Positions 1-47,586 are shown, counted from the stretch's first letter. The stretch is DNA of 64,000 nucleotides from Cristatella mucedo (GCA_009760855.2 WPIO01000092.1:1236501-1300500); one strand, 5' to 3'. Notes: generated from the letters alone by a model not told the origin. Translations and numbers: made by a program.

Positions 1-5
1 GAGCG

Positions 6-90
6 ATGGCCGGCAGACGGCGCGATCCCGTCGCTGGCCGAGCAGCTGAGCGCATCGCCTTCGCGATTGTCAGGAGGGAGCCCCCCATAG
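6..90 (+). CDS. Possible upstream coding exon of the phosphatase
   Basis: An open frame from an ATG at 6 runs to ATA-G at 90, followed by gtgttc, a weak donor. It ends in phase 1, exactly what the acceptor at 326 needs, and would give REPPI-G-NDEM at the junction. The implied intron is 236 bp. Against it, the Arg-rich protein does not resemble the usual start of a DSP domain, and the true exon may lie left of the window. The GC-rich composition matches the phosphatase exon. Confidence 0.3.
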
Positions 91-326
91 GTGTTCCTCG
101 CAATGAGCCATACAATTGCGACGAGCCGTCAGACACTGCCTTATTTGCGTTGGCGAGGCACCCTGCTGCGACGCCCCGACCCGACAGGCTCAACCGCGGA
201 ACCTTGACGTTTTCGCACCGGCCAAGTATCCGACTGCGACGCCGCGGCCCGATCGGTTCCGCGGACAGGCGAAATTTCGCGAACGCTCCTTCTGATTTCT
301 GACGAAACTGCACTTCGCCACTGCAG

Positions 327-957
327 GAAACGACGAAATGGCCTACGACGCAGACACCCTGTCGGCGCTGGGCGTTACGCACATTATCAATCTGGCCACC
401 GGCGTCGAAAACGTTTACCCCGACCGGTTTCAGTACAAGCGCATTTTCATCGACGACCACCCGTGCTCCAATATAAAGGCGCACTTCAACGACACATACC
501 AGTTCATCAACGCCGCCGCTAGGAGCGACGGCAGAGTGCTCGTGCACTGCAATGCGGGCATCTCGAGGTCGCCGACCGTCGTCATAGCGTACCTCATGCA
601 GCGCCACCTGTGGCCGCTGAAAGAGGCCTACGACTTCGTCAAGACGAAGCGCCAGGTGACGAGGCCGAACGCCGGCTTCATGCTACAGCTGCTCGACTTT
701 GAGAAGGAGCTGCTCGGCACGTGCAGCGTCCTGCCGCTCACGCAGGGCTGCCTGACGCGACAGCCGGCGACGGGCTCGCTGTCGAGACCGGCATTGCAGC
801 ACGCGCCGCCGCGGCCGTCCGCTCTGCCCGCCGACGGCGCCGCTACCGACGCCGATGCCACGGCGGCGGCGGCTGCGGCGACAGCCGAGACGCACTGGGC
901 AGCGGCGGCTGCAGACGGCGGCGGCGCGAGAGAGCGGTCAGCAGACGGCGCCGTCGG

Positions 958-988
<31 letters not shown>

Positions 989-1153
989 AGCAGCAGCAAT
1001 GGTTCGGCGGCCTCGTGGCAGCCGCCTTCCGTCGTCGCCGCCGGCGCGAGCCTCGACTCGCAGGCGGCCAGGTCGCCGCAGGACTATCGCGTTGAACTGC
1101 AGCGTCCCTTGTTCGCCTACCGCAGTCGCGATAACAACAGCAGCTCCGTTTAA
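327..1153 (+). CDS. Dual-specificity protein phosphatase, 3' terminal exon
   Basis: This is the catalytic exon of a cysteine-based dual-specificity phosphatase, which removes phosphate from Ser/Thr and Tyr. The exon opens after an acceptor (ccactgcag) at 326, with two bases finishing a Gly codon, so the protein reads G-NDEMAYDADTLSALGVTHI onward. The P-loop HCNAGISRS has its nucleophilic Cys codon at 548-550 and its Arg six residues on; RSPTVVIAYLM follows. The IDDHP segment about 31 residues upstream of the Cys supplies the expected general-acid Asp. The domain ends near RPNAGFMLQLLDFEKEL. About 130 residues of Ala, Gly and Ser low complexity follow, to a TAA at 1151-1153. The LATGVEN, HCNAG and PNxGFM features recall DUSP19-type atypical phosphatases, but MKP-type enzymes are similar, so no symbol is given. 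The five prime exons are missing or uncertain. Confidence 0.9.
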
Positions 1154-1500
1154 ATAGAGATCGGCGGCGGCTGCTGCACTGAAGCTTTCTGTCGCAGGCG
1201 ATAGCCGGTGTGACGGGCCAGAGTATGCGCCGGGATTAAAACGGCCTCGGCAATTCTTTTTACCTGGCTAGGCCGATCTATACCCCTTCAGACCAGAATA
1301 CACCCTGTCTGAAAGACGACCCAGAGCACGAAATCTGTGAGCCGTAGCTAACTCTTTCATTAATTACTGTTGATTTTCCAGCGGTGATCATCCAAACAGA
1401 GAACATTCGCTACAAATATCCACCGATATCCGACGAGGAGCTTGCGCCGATATCTAATAAACGAAAGGGAAAATTTTAATTCGATCAATTAAAGCAGTTT
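1154..1500 (+). other. Phosphatase 3' untranslated region with poly(A) signals
   Basis: AT content rises directly after the TAA. An AATAAA at 1456-1461 and an earlier ATTAAA near 1235 are candidate polyadenylation signals in the right orientation. The mRNA probably ends near 1475-1490. No other coding signal is seen here. Confidence 0.5.
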
Positions 1501-1839
1501 CAGAAGCAGTCCTCGGTATTTATACGTTTCGCAGCCTGTAATGGCACAGAGACTCAATCACTAGGTGCATTGCTATGCGTGAGAGTTGCATACAGTGTAG
1601 GCAGTATTGGGACATTCGGTTCGCACAAGGAAGCAAACATTATGACTTAAGAAACACTATTTAGAAAAGACGAGGCAGGTGAGCAATCGAAGTAACAAGT
1701 GCCTTGAGATAAAACCGGGAGAGCAGAGAATGGGGTTCCAGGTTTGACGCTGGTGTGGATTTGTGCGCCATCAGGTAAAGATTCATGTGTGGATCGCTCA
1801 AAACTATTTATTTATACATATATTTATATCATTTAATTA

Positions 1840-1992
1840 ATTTGTATAGCGTCCCAAGAGAACAATCTATATTCAGGTGCTTGACATATGTCACGGGTCT
1901 CGACCCCATGACCTCTGGTCACACATTGGTCGGAGCGAGTACCTTAACCACTGGGCCAAACAAGTGCGGCATGACCGGGTACAATTTGGCCT
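1840..1992 (-). mobile_element. SINE1 copy
   Basis: Read on the minus strand: tRNA-like head with box A near tttggcccagtggttaaggt, box B in ggtcgagacc, then the LINE A-like tail. Diverged. Confidence 0.65.
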
Positions 1993-2027
1993 AGAGGGAC
2001 ATACAGCGGCCTCGGCCATAAAAATAC

Positions 2028-2165
2028 AATTCATTTGTATAGCGCTCTAAGAGAACTTAATCTGTATTCAGGCACTTCTTATATGCCACGAGGCTCGAGC
2101 CTGCGACCTCGGCCAGACCTTGGTCGGGGCGAGCACCTTAACCACTGGGAAAAACTAGCCCGGTG
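2028..2165 (-). mobile_element. SINE1 copy
   Basis: Same element as the one just upstream: plus-strand tttgtatagcgctctaagag through ggcgagcaccttaaccactg. Confidence 0.75.
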
Positions 2166-3489
2166 ATGATTTATTTCCGAAGTGTAAAGCGGCCTGGTCC
2201 GTTTTAACCTAGGGTACACTTCAGCCTGGGGGTATATTCTAGCCTGTAACGCCAGATCTATCTTCCTAGAGCACCGATTTGACATCAAAGGAAACTAACT
2301 GCCTAAAATGTATTTCTTTATAGCGCACGTAGAGCTTCTAAGAAGCCATTGAGTTCTCTTTGGGAACTGTTTAAATGTCTGCCTTGCGTTATTACTGGTA
2401 TTCTTATTTGCACAGAAGCTACCTGGAGGGTCGTCGGTTGACTCCACAATGACATCTGGGCTTCTTAAAGTGACGCAATTTACGGTAAGGTAATATATTC
2501 AGACTCACAAGATTTTCAAACTAAATGCGTGTCAATTTCAACAGATCAGTAAAAAGACGCTTTTTTAAGTACCGTGTAATCGTCGGGCGCACAAAGCACA
2601 CTGAAAAAAGAGGCCTTGTTGGACGGACTCAGCCAATAGGATTAGCTATTAAGCCAGCCCTTACATTTTCGATACTCTAGACATTTTGGACAGACGTTTC
2701 TGCTCTGCCTCTGTGGTTAGATCCTAGGCCAGAAAAAAAAACTGAAGTTTTGTTCTGAGCCATGAACACGATATTTTTCAGGAAGTACACGTTTAGTTTT
2801 GGAAAAATGAATATACTCAACGCTGCGAACAACGTTAGCGGCTTTAAAGCACGCGGAGCTCCGCCAGCGAAGCTAGTAATAATAAGAACACTGGCAGCAT
2901 TTAAGGCTCTTCTGCCGCTATACAAAAGAGGGGCTGTCAAATCAGCCAGTTTTTTTATATTATATTAGCGTAGCGCCTTAATGTCGTCAATTCAGGGGAC
3001 GGTGCGTCGCAGCATCGCCAATAGGTCAAGGTACGATGCATTTTCAGTAGGCATATGAATCTCTAGGCGATGCACAAATTGAACTGACAGTCTAGGTCTC
3101 GATAGGACTCAAGGTGATTCAGAGGCACAGCTAATTAATTCCGAAGAGCCGCCTGAAGAGTACGTCGGATAGCATCTGAGCCGTGGCCACACGGATGGCA
3201 AGCGAATTGATGGATCCAAAACGCGAGTGTCAGTTGCTTTTTGTCGATATACTGCTTGCCGGAGAAGCCAGCCTTGCCGGAAGTCCGAGCGAGAGCAAAT
3301 AATGGTGCGCGAAGTTCGTCAAGTTCATTACAAACCTAGCCTAGCCGTCGAGTTTTGCACAATCCGAAAGCGTCTCACAGCAAGCAACGCAGGACGCGAC
3401 ACGCGAACTGACGAAATGGGCGAGGCCTGTCAAAATTGGCAAGGCCAACAAGTTTCCTGTGCCTTTGCATGTAATTCGGATGCCGCGTT

Positions 3490-3640
3490 AGAAAATGACC
3501 TTCTTTTCATCAGCTCGACAGTTCAGTCTGCCTACTTTCAGATTTGTACGATTGGGAAAAGTCGAGCTCGCTCTGATAATGTTACCATAGCCAACTCGGT
3601 CTAGGCATTCGTGACATTCCGCCGCCTAGATTTTTATGTA
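3490..3640 (+). mobile_element. Degenerate LINE A fragment
   Basis: ISSTVQSAYFQ and then, in another frame, AFVTFRRLDF correspond to the ISSTVKSAYFQLHNIA and AFVTSRLDF block after the LINE A reverse transcriptase. Frameshifted and old. Confidence 0.6.
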
Positions 3641-3924
3641 GCGCACCGCACTCAGCAGGATTTCCTGGCTTTGCAATAAGACGCTTAAAAAAGTTGGTGC
3701 ACACCTCGGCAAGTCGGCTTGTGCATTGCGCGTGTATTGCGGACTATATACGCGCGCAATGCGAACGCTACATCCGCCATGCATTTCGCACCGTCATTTC
3801 GCACCGTCTTCGCCGCTGGCTCCCATTCATGCGGCCTATCCACTTTAAGATTATGTGGCTTACCTTCGGGCCCGTTCATTCGCTTGCTCTGGCCAACTAT
3901 TTTAAACATAAAAGAACATAAAAA

Positions 3925-4055
3925 AATGTGTACACCGCCCAAGAGAACTTAATCTCTAATTCAGGCGCTTCACATATGCCTCGGGGCTCGAGCCCACGAC
4001 CTCAGCCAGACCTTGGTCGGGGCGAGCACCTTATCCGCTGGACCAAACCAGCTTT
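3925..4055 (-). mobile_element. SINE1 copy
   Basis: Plus-strand ggggctcgagcccacgacct (box B palindrome) and ttggtcggggcgagcacctt; tail complement at 3935-3965. Confidence 0.75.
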
Positions 4056-5059
4056 AGCAGATGCTGTTAAGGCTCTACCATCAAACCACCGGCTCTTGTG
4101 ACTCTGGTAGTACCGCTGCTCCTCTAACCTCTAACCTTGAATCCCGCGGACACCGTGTCTACAGCTCTTGCGCTCCAAAGCGTGCAACTAATTACCGACT
4201 CACGTGTCGGTACCCGATTTGGCGACATTCGAAATTAAATTGTATCACACGTAAAAATGCTTTAAAAGATTCACTTGTCTTTGGTTGCTATGTTGATAAT
4301 ACCAAGGCCTAACTGGAACTTACCAGCTCGATTCAATGTTCATATATAAGCTTGCATGGGCTCAGCCGGCACCCGTTCAAGTGCATTTTAGAGGATTAGT
4401 AAAAGAGGTGAAATCAGAGGCGAATCCTGGTCACGAGCTGACTTCTTAATGAGTCGTTGCCTCTGACCTCTGACCCTCTGTCTCTTGGAAAGATGCAGGA
4501 ACCGAAGAGAAGACAACACTCATGTCTTTGTATATCACCTCGAGATAACCGAATCTCTTTCCACACGTTCAACAACTCTCTGCTAGAGCACCAAAGTGGC
4601 TGTAATAACTAAGAAATTGTGACAGCCCGGTATCCAGTTTAGACATGCATGCAAAAGCAAACGACTATCACACTTGCACAAGCATGCAACAGCGCATAAT
4701 AAGATACTCGAGGCCTCTGCTAAGATGTTTTGTTTCTGTAGTTATGGTAACCAGTGGAACATTTTGGAACAGCATGGGGACAAGTCATCCGGAGACGATT
4801 TATGAGCAGAGGTTTGCAGGGGCAGGATTGAAGAAGGACGTCCGGTTAGAGCTGGGAGGAAAAGCGGACATGATTTTTCGTGCGCCAGTCGATGTACAGT
4901 CAGTCATGAGCTCATTACCTTAGGCATAAGCTTAGTAGTCGCACCTGGCTTAACGCCTTCTGCAAACCACGGGTCAAAATGAGAAGGTTTAATACTGCCC
5001 TAAGGAGCCAATGAGAAGGTTTAATACTGCCCTTAGTCTAAGGAGCCCGCTCATCGTGA

Positions 5060-5225
5060 ATGTTGGCTAACTTCGTGTGGTGCCCTCCACCAGTGTGCGA
5101 CCTGGGCCTCAGCATAGGGTTAAGGTGCTAGCTCTTTACGACCCAGGTCGCAAGGTCAAGCCCTGCAGTGGGTGAGCCTTTATTGCCCACGGAAATCGGT
5201 GGTGAGAGCCATTATGGCCGTTCAG
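5060..5225 (+). mobile_element. SINE2-like copy
   Basis: tRNA-like head (agggttaaggtgctagctct, caaggtcaagccctgcagtg) followed by the SINE2 body gagccattatggcc. Diverged. Confidence 0.5.
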
Positions 5226-5854
5226 TTGCTAGATAAATTAGGTCAACGTTCGAGTATCAGGGCTTTGGGAATCAGCTGGCTAACGAGACGCTGAAAAAAA
5301 CGGCCGGAAAAAATCACAATTTGAAGATCTGGAGAGATCTTAAAAAAATTGTACAAATAATAAACGTGCAAGTTTATTTAACTCGGCGACATTAAATTAC
5401 ACTATGAAACACGATTGTCATCTCAAAGTAGTAAAATTCGTTACCTGATTGCATTTGCGTCCGAAGTACAGAAAACAGCCATAGTTCCCTAAAACCTTGC
5501 TTTTGCGAAAAGAACAGTGACAACTCGAAATAAACCCATTTCCAAATAAGTGATAGCACTGAAAAATTCGTGTCATGTGATTCACGTCTAATCAGAAAGA
5601 ACAGCAAAGAAATCAAAACTACTCAGAACTCACAGAAAATCCACCATTCAAAAGGGTTAAGAAATTATTGCATGTTCTATATTTTTTGTTAGAAAGCAAA
5701 TCACTTACTCTAAGAAGTTTCTAAGCGTTGTCTCCTCATCATATCTTTGATATAAAGCAATTGCCAATGACGTTCAGAGTTCATTATATCCTGATGAAAC
5801 GCTCTGCATCCCATTTTGAGAGTCTTATGAAAAATTAAAACACTTGATTTAACA

Positions 5855-5960
5855 ACCTCTTTTTAATAGCAAAAGAAGAGCATTACAGACTATCACATCA
5901 CAACCACTTCCCATGGTAATCAAGGATTGCCCACCACAAGATTCAAAGCCACGACAACGA
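5855..5960 (-). mobile_element. SINE2 fragment
   Basis: Plus-strand gattgcccaccacaagattc and gccacgac match the antisense of the SINE2 box B region. Confidence 0.5.
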
Positions 5961-6159
5961 TAGGGAGGTCGTGAAAAGCGTTTGACTTACCTAGTGAGAT
6001 ACTACGGCACACTATGAGAGTCTGAACGAGCCGCAACTACTTCTTCTCAGCCTTGCGATTGGCCAGAAATAACTGAATCACTGCACAGGAACTGTTCCAG
6101 GCCGCACCCTCCGTCCAGGCAGTTTAATAATAATAATAACTCATTTGATAAACGTACAG

Positions 6160-6330
6160 CCGTGATGGCACTTTAGGTAAGGCGGTTACTTTCACGACCT
6201 CGGTCTTGAGGTCGTGGGATTGATTCCTGCGATGGGCGATCCTTTATCGTCACTGCAAGTGGTGCAGATAGCCGGAAAGGCTCATCTGTCGCTATACAAA
6301 AGAGGCTGTTTAATCAGCTAAGACTTATTT
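6160..6330 (+). mobile_element. SINE2 copy
   Basis: tRNA-like: atggcactttaggtaaggcg (box A position), gtcgtgggattgattcctgc (box B), then cgatcctttatcgtcactgc and gctatacaaaagaggctgtt. Confidence 0.72.
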
Positions 6331-6996
6331 ATTTATTTACTTAATCTCCTTCCACGAGAACTCAATCTCCTTCCACGTGCTTTAAAATTACTGCAAATGA
6401 AGCACTATCGAGTGGTTGGTGGTAGCATGGTCAAAAAGCGACAAGAATAACGTGGTTAGGGGTGATATGAACAGGGTCATCATGCAAGTATGGTTAGTGG
6501 CTGCATGTTTAGTGTCAGCACGTGAAAGCACATAAAGGACGAATCACATTCACCCACTAATTGCTGTGATAACTAGGTGCGTTTTTATGTTCTTCTTAAA
6601 TGTGGACAAGTCAAGAGATGTCGCGATGGAACTCGGGAGTGAATTAAAGGCTTTGGGAGCCTACGAACTAAACGCACAGTCTCCAAAGGATTTGAGATTT
6701 GTCAAGGTATATGTAAACAGTTAGATTCCGAAAAGCATACTTAGCCGGGTGGAGGAGTAGGTCTCAAAGGTAGGCTAAAGCCAAACAATGAATGGACCTG
6801 GAAGTGTGTGACAAAAACTTAAAGTCGATGCGTTGCTTGACTGGTAGCCAGTGCAGGTCGGCGAGAAGTGGTGTCATGTGGCAACTGTGACGCTAGCGAC
6901 AGACTAGCCTAGCTGCAGAGTTTTTCACCAACTGTAACCACCTTAGTGCACAGGCCGGTAACCAGCAAGCAGTGAATTACAGAAGTTAAGCCGAAA
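6330..6996 (-). mobile_element. LINE A 3' fragment
   Basis: On the minus strand this carries the end of the ORF and the 3' untranslated region with the acatggttaggggtgacatg-type segment, diverged from other copies. It sits between a SINE2 and the longest LINE A copy. Confidence 0.7.
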
Positions 6997-7006
6997 TTTC
7001 ACAATA

Positions 7007-9384
7007 ATATCAATAATAATAATGCACTTGATAAAGCGCTCTCAGAAAACCCAATCTCTTTCTAGGCGCTTTACATGTGCTGCGAAGGAAATACGATTGA
7101 ATGGCGAGTAATATCATGCTTGATAAACAACATGAAAAAAATGGTAAAGGGTGAAATGCACAGGATCAGCATGCAAATATGGTTAGTGGTGGCATGCACA
7201 ATGTCAGCATGCATAAGTTCATGAAGGACGAACACAGGAACCCACTAAATGCGGTCCTACAAAAGTGTGTTTTAAAGTTCTTTTTAAATGTGCATGTCAG
7301 GGGATGTTCTGACTCAAGTCGGGAGTGAGTTCCAGGCTGTGGGAGCATACAAACTAAATGCACGGTCTCCAAAGGATTGAAGGTGTGTACGAGGTATTGG
7401 TAACCTGTTGCATTCCGAAAAGCGGGTGGTACGATGCTTGGCCTGTTGGGGGAGTAGATCTGAGACATATGCTGGAGCAAAAGGATGAAGGGACCTAAAA
7501 GTGAGCGACGAGACCTTGAAGTCAAGCCGTCGCTCGACTGGGTGCCAGTGCAGGTCGGCGAGAAGTGGTGTGATGTGGCAACTGTGACGCTCACAAAAGA
7601 CAAGCCGAGCTGCAGAGTTTTGCAACAGCTGTAATCGCCTGATCTCACATGCCGGTAGGCCAGTAAGCAGTGAGCTGCAGAAGTCGAGATGGGATGTCAC
7701 GAATGTATGGACCAACTTAGACGTGGTATCCTTATCTATACAAGACCGAAGTTTAGCAATGTTATGTAGCTTAAAGTAGGCATATTTGACTGTGGAGCTG
7801 ATGTGGTCGTCTAACGAGAGGTCACTTTGGAACATGACACCTAGATTTCGAGCTCATTCAACAGGAAATACGCTGGCAGAGCAAATGTTGAGCGTCAGCC
7901 TTTCCAATTTCTGAATCAAATTTTGTTTGCCCATAGCTATCAAGTTAGTTTTATCATCGTTTAGTTTTAGAAAATTTGCTGCCATCCATGTGCGGATGTC
8001 ATCAATACATGCAGCAAGTGAGTTGAGAGAATTCGAGGTGCTCGAAAGCTGGGAGGGATCAAAGCAAAGGTACAAATGAGTGTCATCCGCATAGAAGTGA
8101 AAGCCTAAATTGTGCTTGGCAATCATATCAGCAAGAGGGAGAGTATAAACCGTGAAAAGAACCAGACCAAGCGCTGAGTCCTTAGGTACCCCATATCTCA
8201 GAGGTCCCTTAGATGATATGTGTCCATTCACGTCAATACTCTGGAGTCTCCGACTGAGATAGGACCTGAACCACTGCAGAGCAGTGCCATTGATGCCCAG
8301 GCGAGATGAGAGGCGCTCTAGAAGAACTTTGTGATCTATAATATCAAAAGCTGCCGAAAGATCGAGCAAAACAAGCAGAGGCACTCTACCCATGTGTGCT
8401 TTCCTAAGAAGGTCGCTGTATACCCTAAGCAATGCCGACTCTGTGGAGTGATTAGCTCTACAGCCAGACTGGAACTTACTAGAAAGGTTTGAAGTTTCGA
8501 TATATGAGTTTAGCTGGTCCGCCACGACCAGCTCCAGTGTCTTTGATAGGAATAGTAGAAGGGAAACTGGGCGGTAGTTGCTCAAGTTCACATGGTCAAG
8601 TGTAGCTTACTTGAGAAGTGGCCTGACTACAGCTTTTTTGATAGGTGCTGGGACTAATGACATAATTATTATGTTAGCTTTGCATGGCAGCGATAGATTA
8701 ATGCAACGTAGGAGCAGGACAGTGGCAATATGATCCCAAGGACGTGTTTTCTTCATTGATTGGGATATGAACTTCAGGACGAGATCACTAGTGACCTGCT
8801 TAAATGTGGACATTGAGATGCAGCCAGGAATTGATTAACAGCATTCTAGGGGGGATGTTGCCGTCGCAGGGATGGACTCCCAGATCTTGTCCATCTTCTG
8901 GACAAAGAATTGAGAGAAGCGATCGGCTAGAACATTACAAGGATCATCAGGTAAGGAGCTAATGTGAAAGCAGTTGAGGAGATGGTTGATCGTCGACATC
9001 AGCATTTTTGGATTGTGCACCTGTGATTCAACAATGTTTCTATAGAAGATAGACTTGGCCTTAGCTAGGATCGATTGGTACGACCTACAGTAGTCTTTAT
9101 ATGCCTGTCGACGGACAGTCAGTCCTGATCTTGTGTATGCTTTATCAAGATTGAGCTTAGTAGACATGGCTAGTTTAATGTCTGTGGTAAACCATAGGCC
9201 GTCTGGGCGGGGGCAGACAGTGTGCTTTGTCAGAGGTGCAAACACGTCAAGCGTGTCAGCTAGTGTCGTCTTGTAGCTATCTACCAATGATGATAGATCG
9301 GACTGAGCAGCAGTGGCGAAGCAGATATTGTCGCATGGACAGCATGAATGTCAAGGGTCTTGAGGTTTCGCTTTTCACATGTCA
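7007..9384 (-). mobile_element. Longest LINE A copy (CR1/L2-like non-LTR retrotransposon)
   Basis: The 3' end with (ATT)n lies at 7007. Going 5' on the minus strand are the C-terminal domain (about 7170-7840), reverse transcriptase (7854-8813, with NYRPVSLL, FDIIDHK and YADDTHLYL) and the linker after the endonuclease (8835-9384). Palm motifs place it with CR1/L2-type LINEs. Frameshifts near 7845, 8600 and 8825 and a GVPKDSALG in place of GVPQGSVLG show it is dead. The endonuclease end is missing, so the copy is 5' truncated or rearranged. Confidence 0.85.
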
Positions 9385-9394
9385 CTTTGCAGCT

Positions 9395-9835
9395 GGTGCA
9401 AAACTCCACAGCTCGGCTTGTCTGTCGTGAGCGTCGGAGTTGCCACATGACTCCACTTCTCGCCGACCTGCACTGGCTACCTGTCAAGCAACGGATTGAC
9501 CTCAAGGTTTAGTCGCTCACTTTTAGGTCCCTTCATTCTATGGCTCCAGCCTATCTCTCCGACATACTCCCCCATCAGGCCAAGCATCGTACCACCCGCT
9601 TTTCGGAATCCGACAGTCTAGAAATACCTCGTATAAACCTCAAATCCTTTGGAGACCGCGCATTTAGTTCGTATGCTCCCAAAGCCTGGAATGCACTCCC
9701 GACCTGCCTCAGAACATCCCCTGACCTGACCACATTTAAAAGGAACTTAAAAACACACCTCTTTAGGACAGCATTTAGTGGGTCCCTGTGATTCGTCCTT
9801 CACGTGCTTATGCGTGCTGACACTGTGCATGCTGC
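9395..9835 (+). mobile_element. LINE A C-terminal segment, inverted relative to its neighbours
   Basis: On the plus strand, YLSDILPHQAKHRTTRFSES through FKRNLKTHLFRTAFSGSL is the LINE A C-terminal block. It lies between minus-strand LINE pieces on both sides. Confidence 0.85.
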
Positions 9836-10140
9836 ATACACTGTAAATTGAATAAGATCTGCATGTGTTCAGATAAGCAGGATTTGGTAATAATTGGTGA
9901 TGACCAAGTGCAGTTGTATGAGAAAATCTGGTCGAGCGTGTGGCCCTTGATGTGAGTAGGGCCATGCATATGAGCCTTAAGAGACAATGAGTCAGTCAAT
10001 GCACGAAATTCAGTGCTGAAGGCGTCAGATAAGTTATCAAGGTGGACGTTATAGTTGAAATCACCCATAACGAGGAAGGATTGATTTCTTGCACACAGAA
10101 TCGAAATGAGATTGGAGAAATCTGAGATAAAGGAAGATCT
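9836..10140 (-). mobile_element. LINE A endonuclease segment
   Basis: FLVMGDFNYNVHLDNLSDAF and AHMHGPTHIKGHTLD are the GDFN and following motifs of an APE-type endonuclease, the domain that nicks target DNA for LINE insertion. Only part of the domain is present. Confidence 0.75.
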
Positions 10141-10400
10141 GGTAATCACAAGCGCATGTATTGATGACATCTGCACATGGATGGCAGCAAACTTTCTTAA
10201 ATTAAATTATGATAAAACCAACTTACTAGTCATGGGCAAATCAAGTGTGATTTCAGAAATTGGAAAGGCTAATACTCAAAGTCGGCTAGGTCAGCATTTC
10301 TCATGTTGAATCTGCACGAAATCTAAGTTTCATGTTTCGAAGTGACCTTTCGTTAGACGACCACATCAGCTCCACAATAAATTCTGCATACTGCATACTC
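10141..10400 (+). mobile_element. LINE A reverse transcriptase fragment
   Basis: SACIDDICTWMAANFLKLNY and DKTNLLVMGKSSV are the segment just after YADD in the LINE A polymerase, here on the plus strand and soon out of frame. Confidence 0.75.
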
Positions 10401-12775
10401 GGTGCACGCTACGGACAGTAACCCTTCTGGTACAGCCCAACCTGTCTTGTAAGCAAACTAGGAAACTTCGTGAAGCCGCCTTAAAGTCCCATCAGGAATG
10501 ATGTCATTATGAAGTCTCCAATCGACTACAATCCACTTAAGCCTTCAATGAACGACTTCCAGTACCTTCCTTGCCGTATGACTAGCTGCTCACTAGAGAA
10601 GATGGCTGATCCCTCTCCGGCGGGGATCGGGAGTTAAGTGCTGCCAAGTCCTCGGGCGATGAAGGAATGCGTGGAAAAGCGATGGAATCCGCTCCCATGC
10701 GAGTTTGACGATTCTTATCCGTCGTTCGACATTTGTCAGGGTTCGCTATGCAGAAGTAGCACTTAAGCGAGTGGTCAGTCGGTCCCAACCCAAATCCGCT
10801 GGTTATTTAACTGTATGGCTCCCTTTTCTACCCTGCACCAGCCAGTAGACGTGGTTATATAAATAAATAAATGGAAGTCCACATATTATCCCATATTGAG
10901 CAAGAAAACATGTCAAGCCAGCAGCACTAGTCCGCCCTACTTTCACGAGTTCTTTTGCTGCGTTCGAATATGAAATGAGATGCCCGTGGCTCGTCTCGAT
11001 AAAAAGGCATGTCGACGTATTTGCAGGCCTTACATAAATCAACAGTCGCATTCACAGAGTAGGTTTTCGCTGTTGTCTTGATAAGCGGCCCACACAACTA
11101 GCAAAATGCATCTGCTGGGTGCAACCAATCTCTTGATGCAACGCCAATAAAATATGGCTATTTACTATTCTTTTAATTTGCAATAGCATCAACTAAAGTC
11201 GTCGCTTAAGGGAGCTACACTTATAGGCTTATATGGATACTACTCAGTAAATAGAGTGCTGTGCCAGCCTAACCATCACTAATTCGGGTAGTTGCACAAT
11301 GTGTGCGATCTGTGCCATTCTGATGTTAGCAACGTGCCAAACAAGAAAACTAGATAATTTCAAAATATCCTATCGCGACCACAGAAGCCAAGCTTCTGTG
11401 AAGGAACCATACCGATTTTCTATTCACTTTAGGAATAAGAAATTAACAAAAACAATGAGTACCAAGAACAAAATATAAACTGAAACCTGTTGTCTAGTGC
11501 TAACGGCAAGACTGACAGCTTACTGTTGCAGGTGTAAAGTAATAAGGTTCAAAGGACTGAATCAAGAACATAAACCGTCTCGAAATGAGCTAGCAGGCCA
11601 ATAAATCAAGGCTACTTCACGCCAGTCTTCACTGAACGTGGGTTTTACGTAAAACAGAGAAGCCTATCTCGATAAAGACTGCAATTGTAAGGCAGTTAAA
11701 GAACTTCAGCCGGGCTGGGTAGCTATCAGGCCTCCCACTAGAAATATTAGCTCTTTAAAAATTTTATTGCCATACCTCTCATGGCTTTGAAAATTAATAC
11801 GGCCTTACGAGTCAAATTGCCCCGTGCAAAAATCGTTAATGGGGTTCTTACGTCATTGCTACTACACAAAAAGTGACCAAATTTTGACCGGTAAAAAAAT
11901 CAGTAAGATGCTGACTAACCACTAAGATTTGCCCATTCTCATTTTAAAGTGCTACGGATGTTATTTCAGAATAACCAAGTACCTTCTTGAATGAATTCAT
12001 CGAACGGCTGGCATTCGGTCCAATGAGCTATTATCAGTCATGCATTATGAAAAATCAAAGGCTATCAATCGTAGAATCGAATACCGAACACAGCCACTAT
12101 CTCCGATATATACTAGAAATGAGACAGCATGCAACGGCAGAGTCAGTAATGCTAGGGTCGAAATGGCAATTCAGTTGCATTTACAAATGAATAGTATGTT
12201 ACAAAAATATATAATGCCAGTGACATGCATTGAGCTGCAAAAAGCATCACGATTTCTCAAAGGCTAAAAATAAGCACATTCCTTTTGTTCGTAGTAAGTC
12301 AATTGTTGATGTCGATCACCAAGGCCACTAAGGTATGGAGATCAGTTGGCATTTTCCGGCATTTTACATGGCGAGCACGAAACAATCAACAGTCGAACTA
12401 AATCAAGCAAAGAAAATCAAATATGCTGCATTCGAATTGAGTAGCTGTGACCATTAGTCGCAGAGCACCAGCAAGTTCTGGAGGCGCTCTGCATGCGACC
12501 ATAAATTAGATGGAAACTAGCCAATATAAAAAAAAATCTACATCAACGGCTTCTTTTCACATCCGAATCTCTGTTTTAAGCTCCTGGCAGACAGGCAACG
12601 ATAGCACATCTATTGTACCTTCCCCTTTACTGGTCACCATCCCGACGACGACGAGCTTCACGGCACGATTGCGACTACAGATGAAGGCGATGTGATAACA
12701 GTGAATTATCCGTCATAAGTCACCAAGAGCTTTACCACGCACTGCACACAGTTGAGTTTGTGATTTATGTGGCTC
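10401..12775. other. AT-rich intergenic DNA downstream of STARD3
   Basis: No coding exon, transposon or RNA gene recognised. It should contain the STARD3 3' untranslated region at its right end. Short ORFs (10582-10788, 10803-11051 on the minus strand) match nothing I know. Confidence 0.5.

Positions 12776-47586
<34,811 letters not shown>

Noticed and set aside
628..1157. Long ORFs opposite and out of frame with the phosphatase
   Set aside because: They arise from GC-rich triplet repeats in the true frame.
1840..2165. Functional tRNA genes
   Set aside because: Box A and box B are present, but the cloverleaf is not intact and the sequences recur with a LINE-like tail, so they are SINEs.
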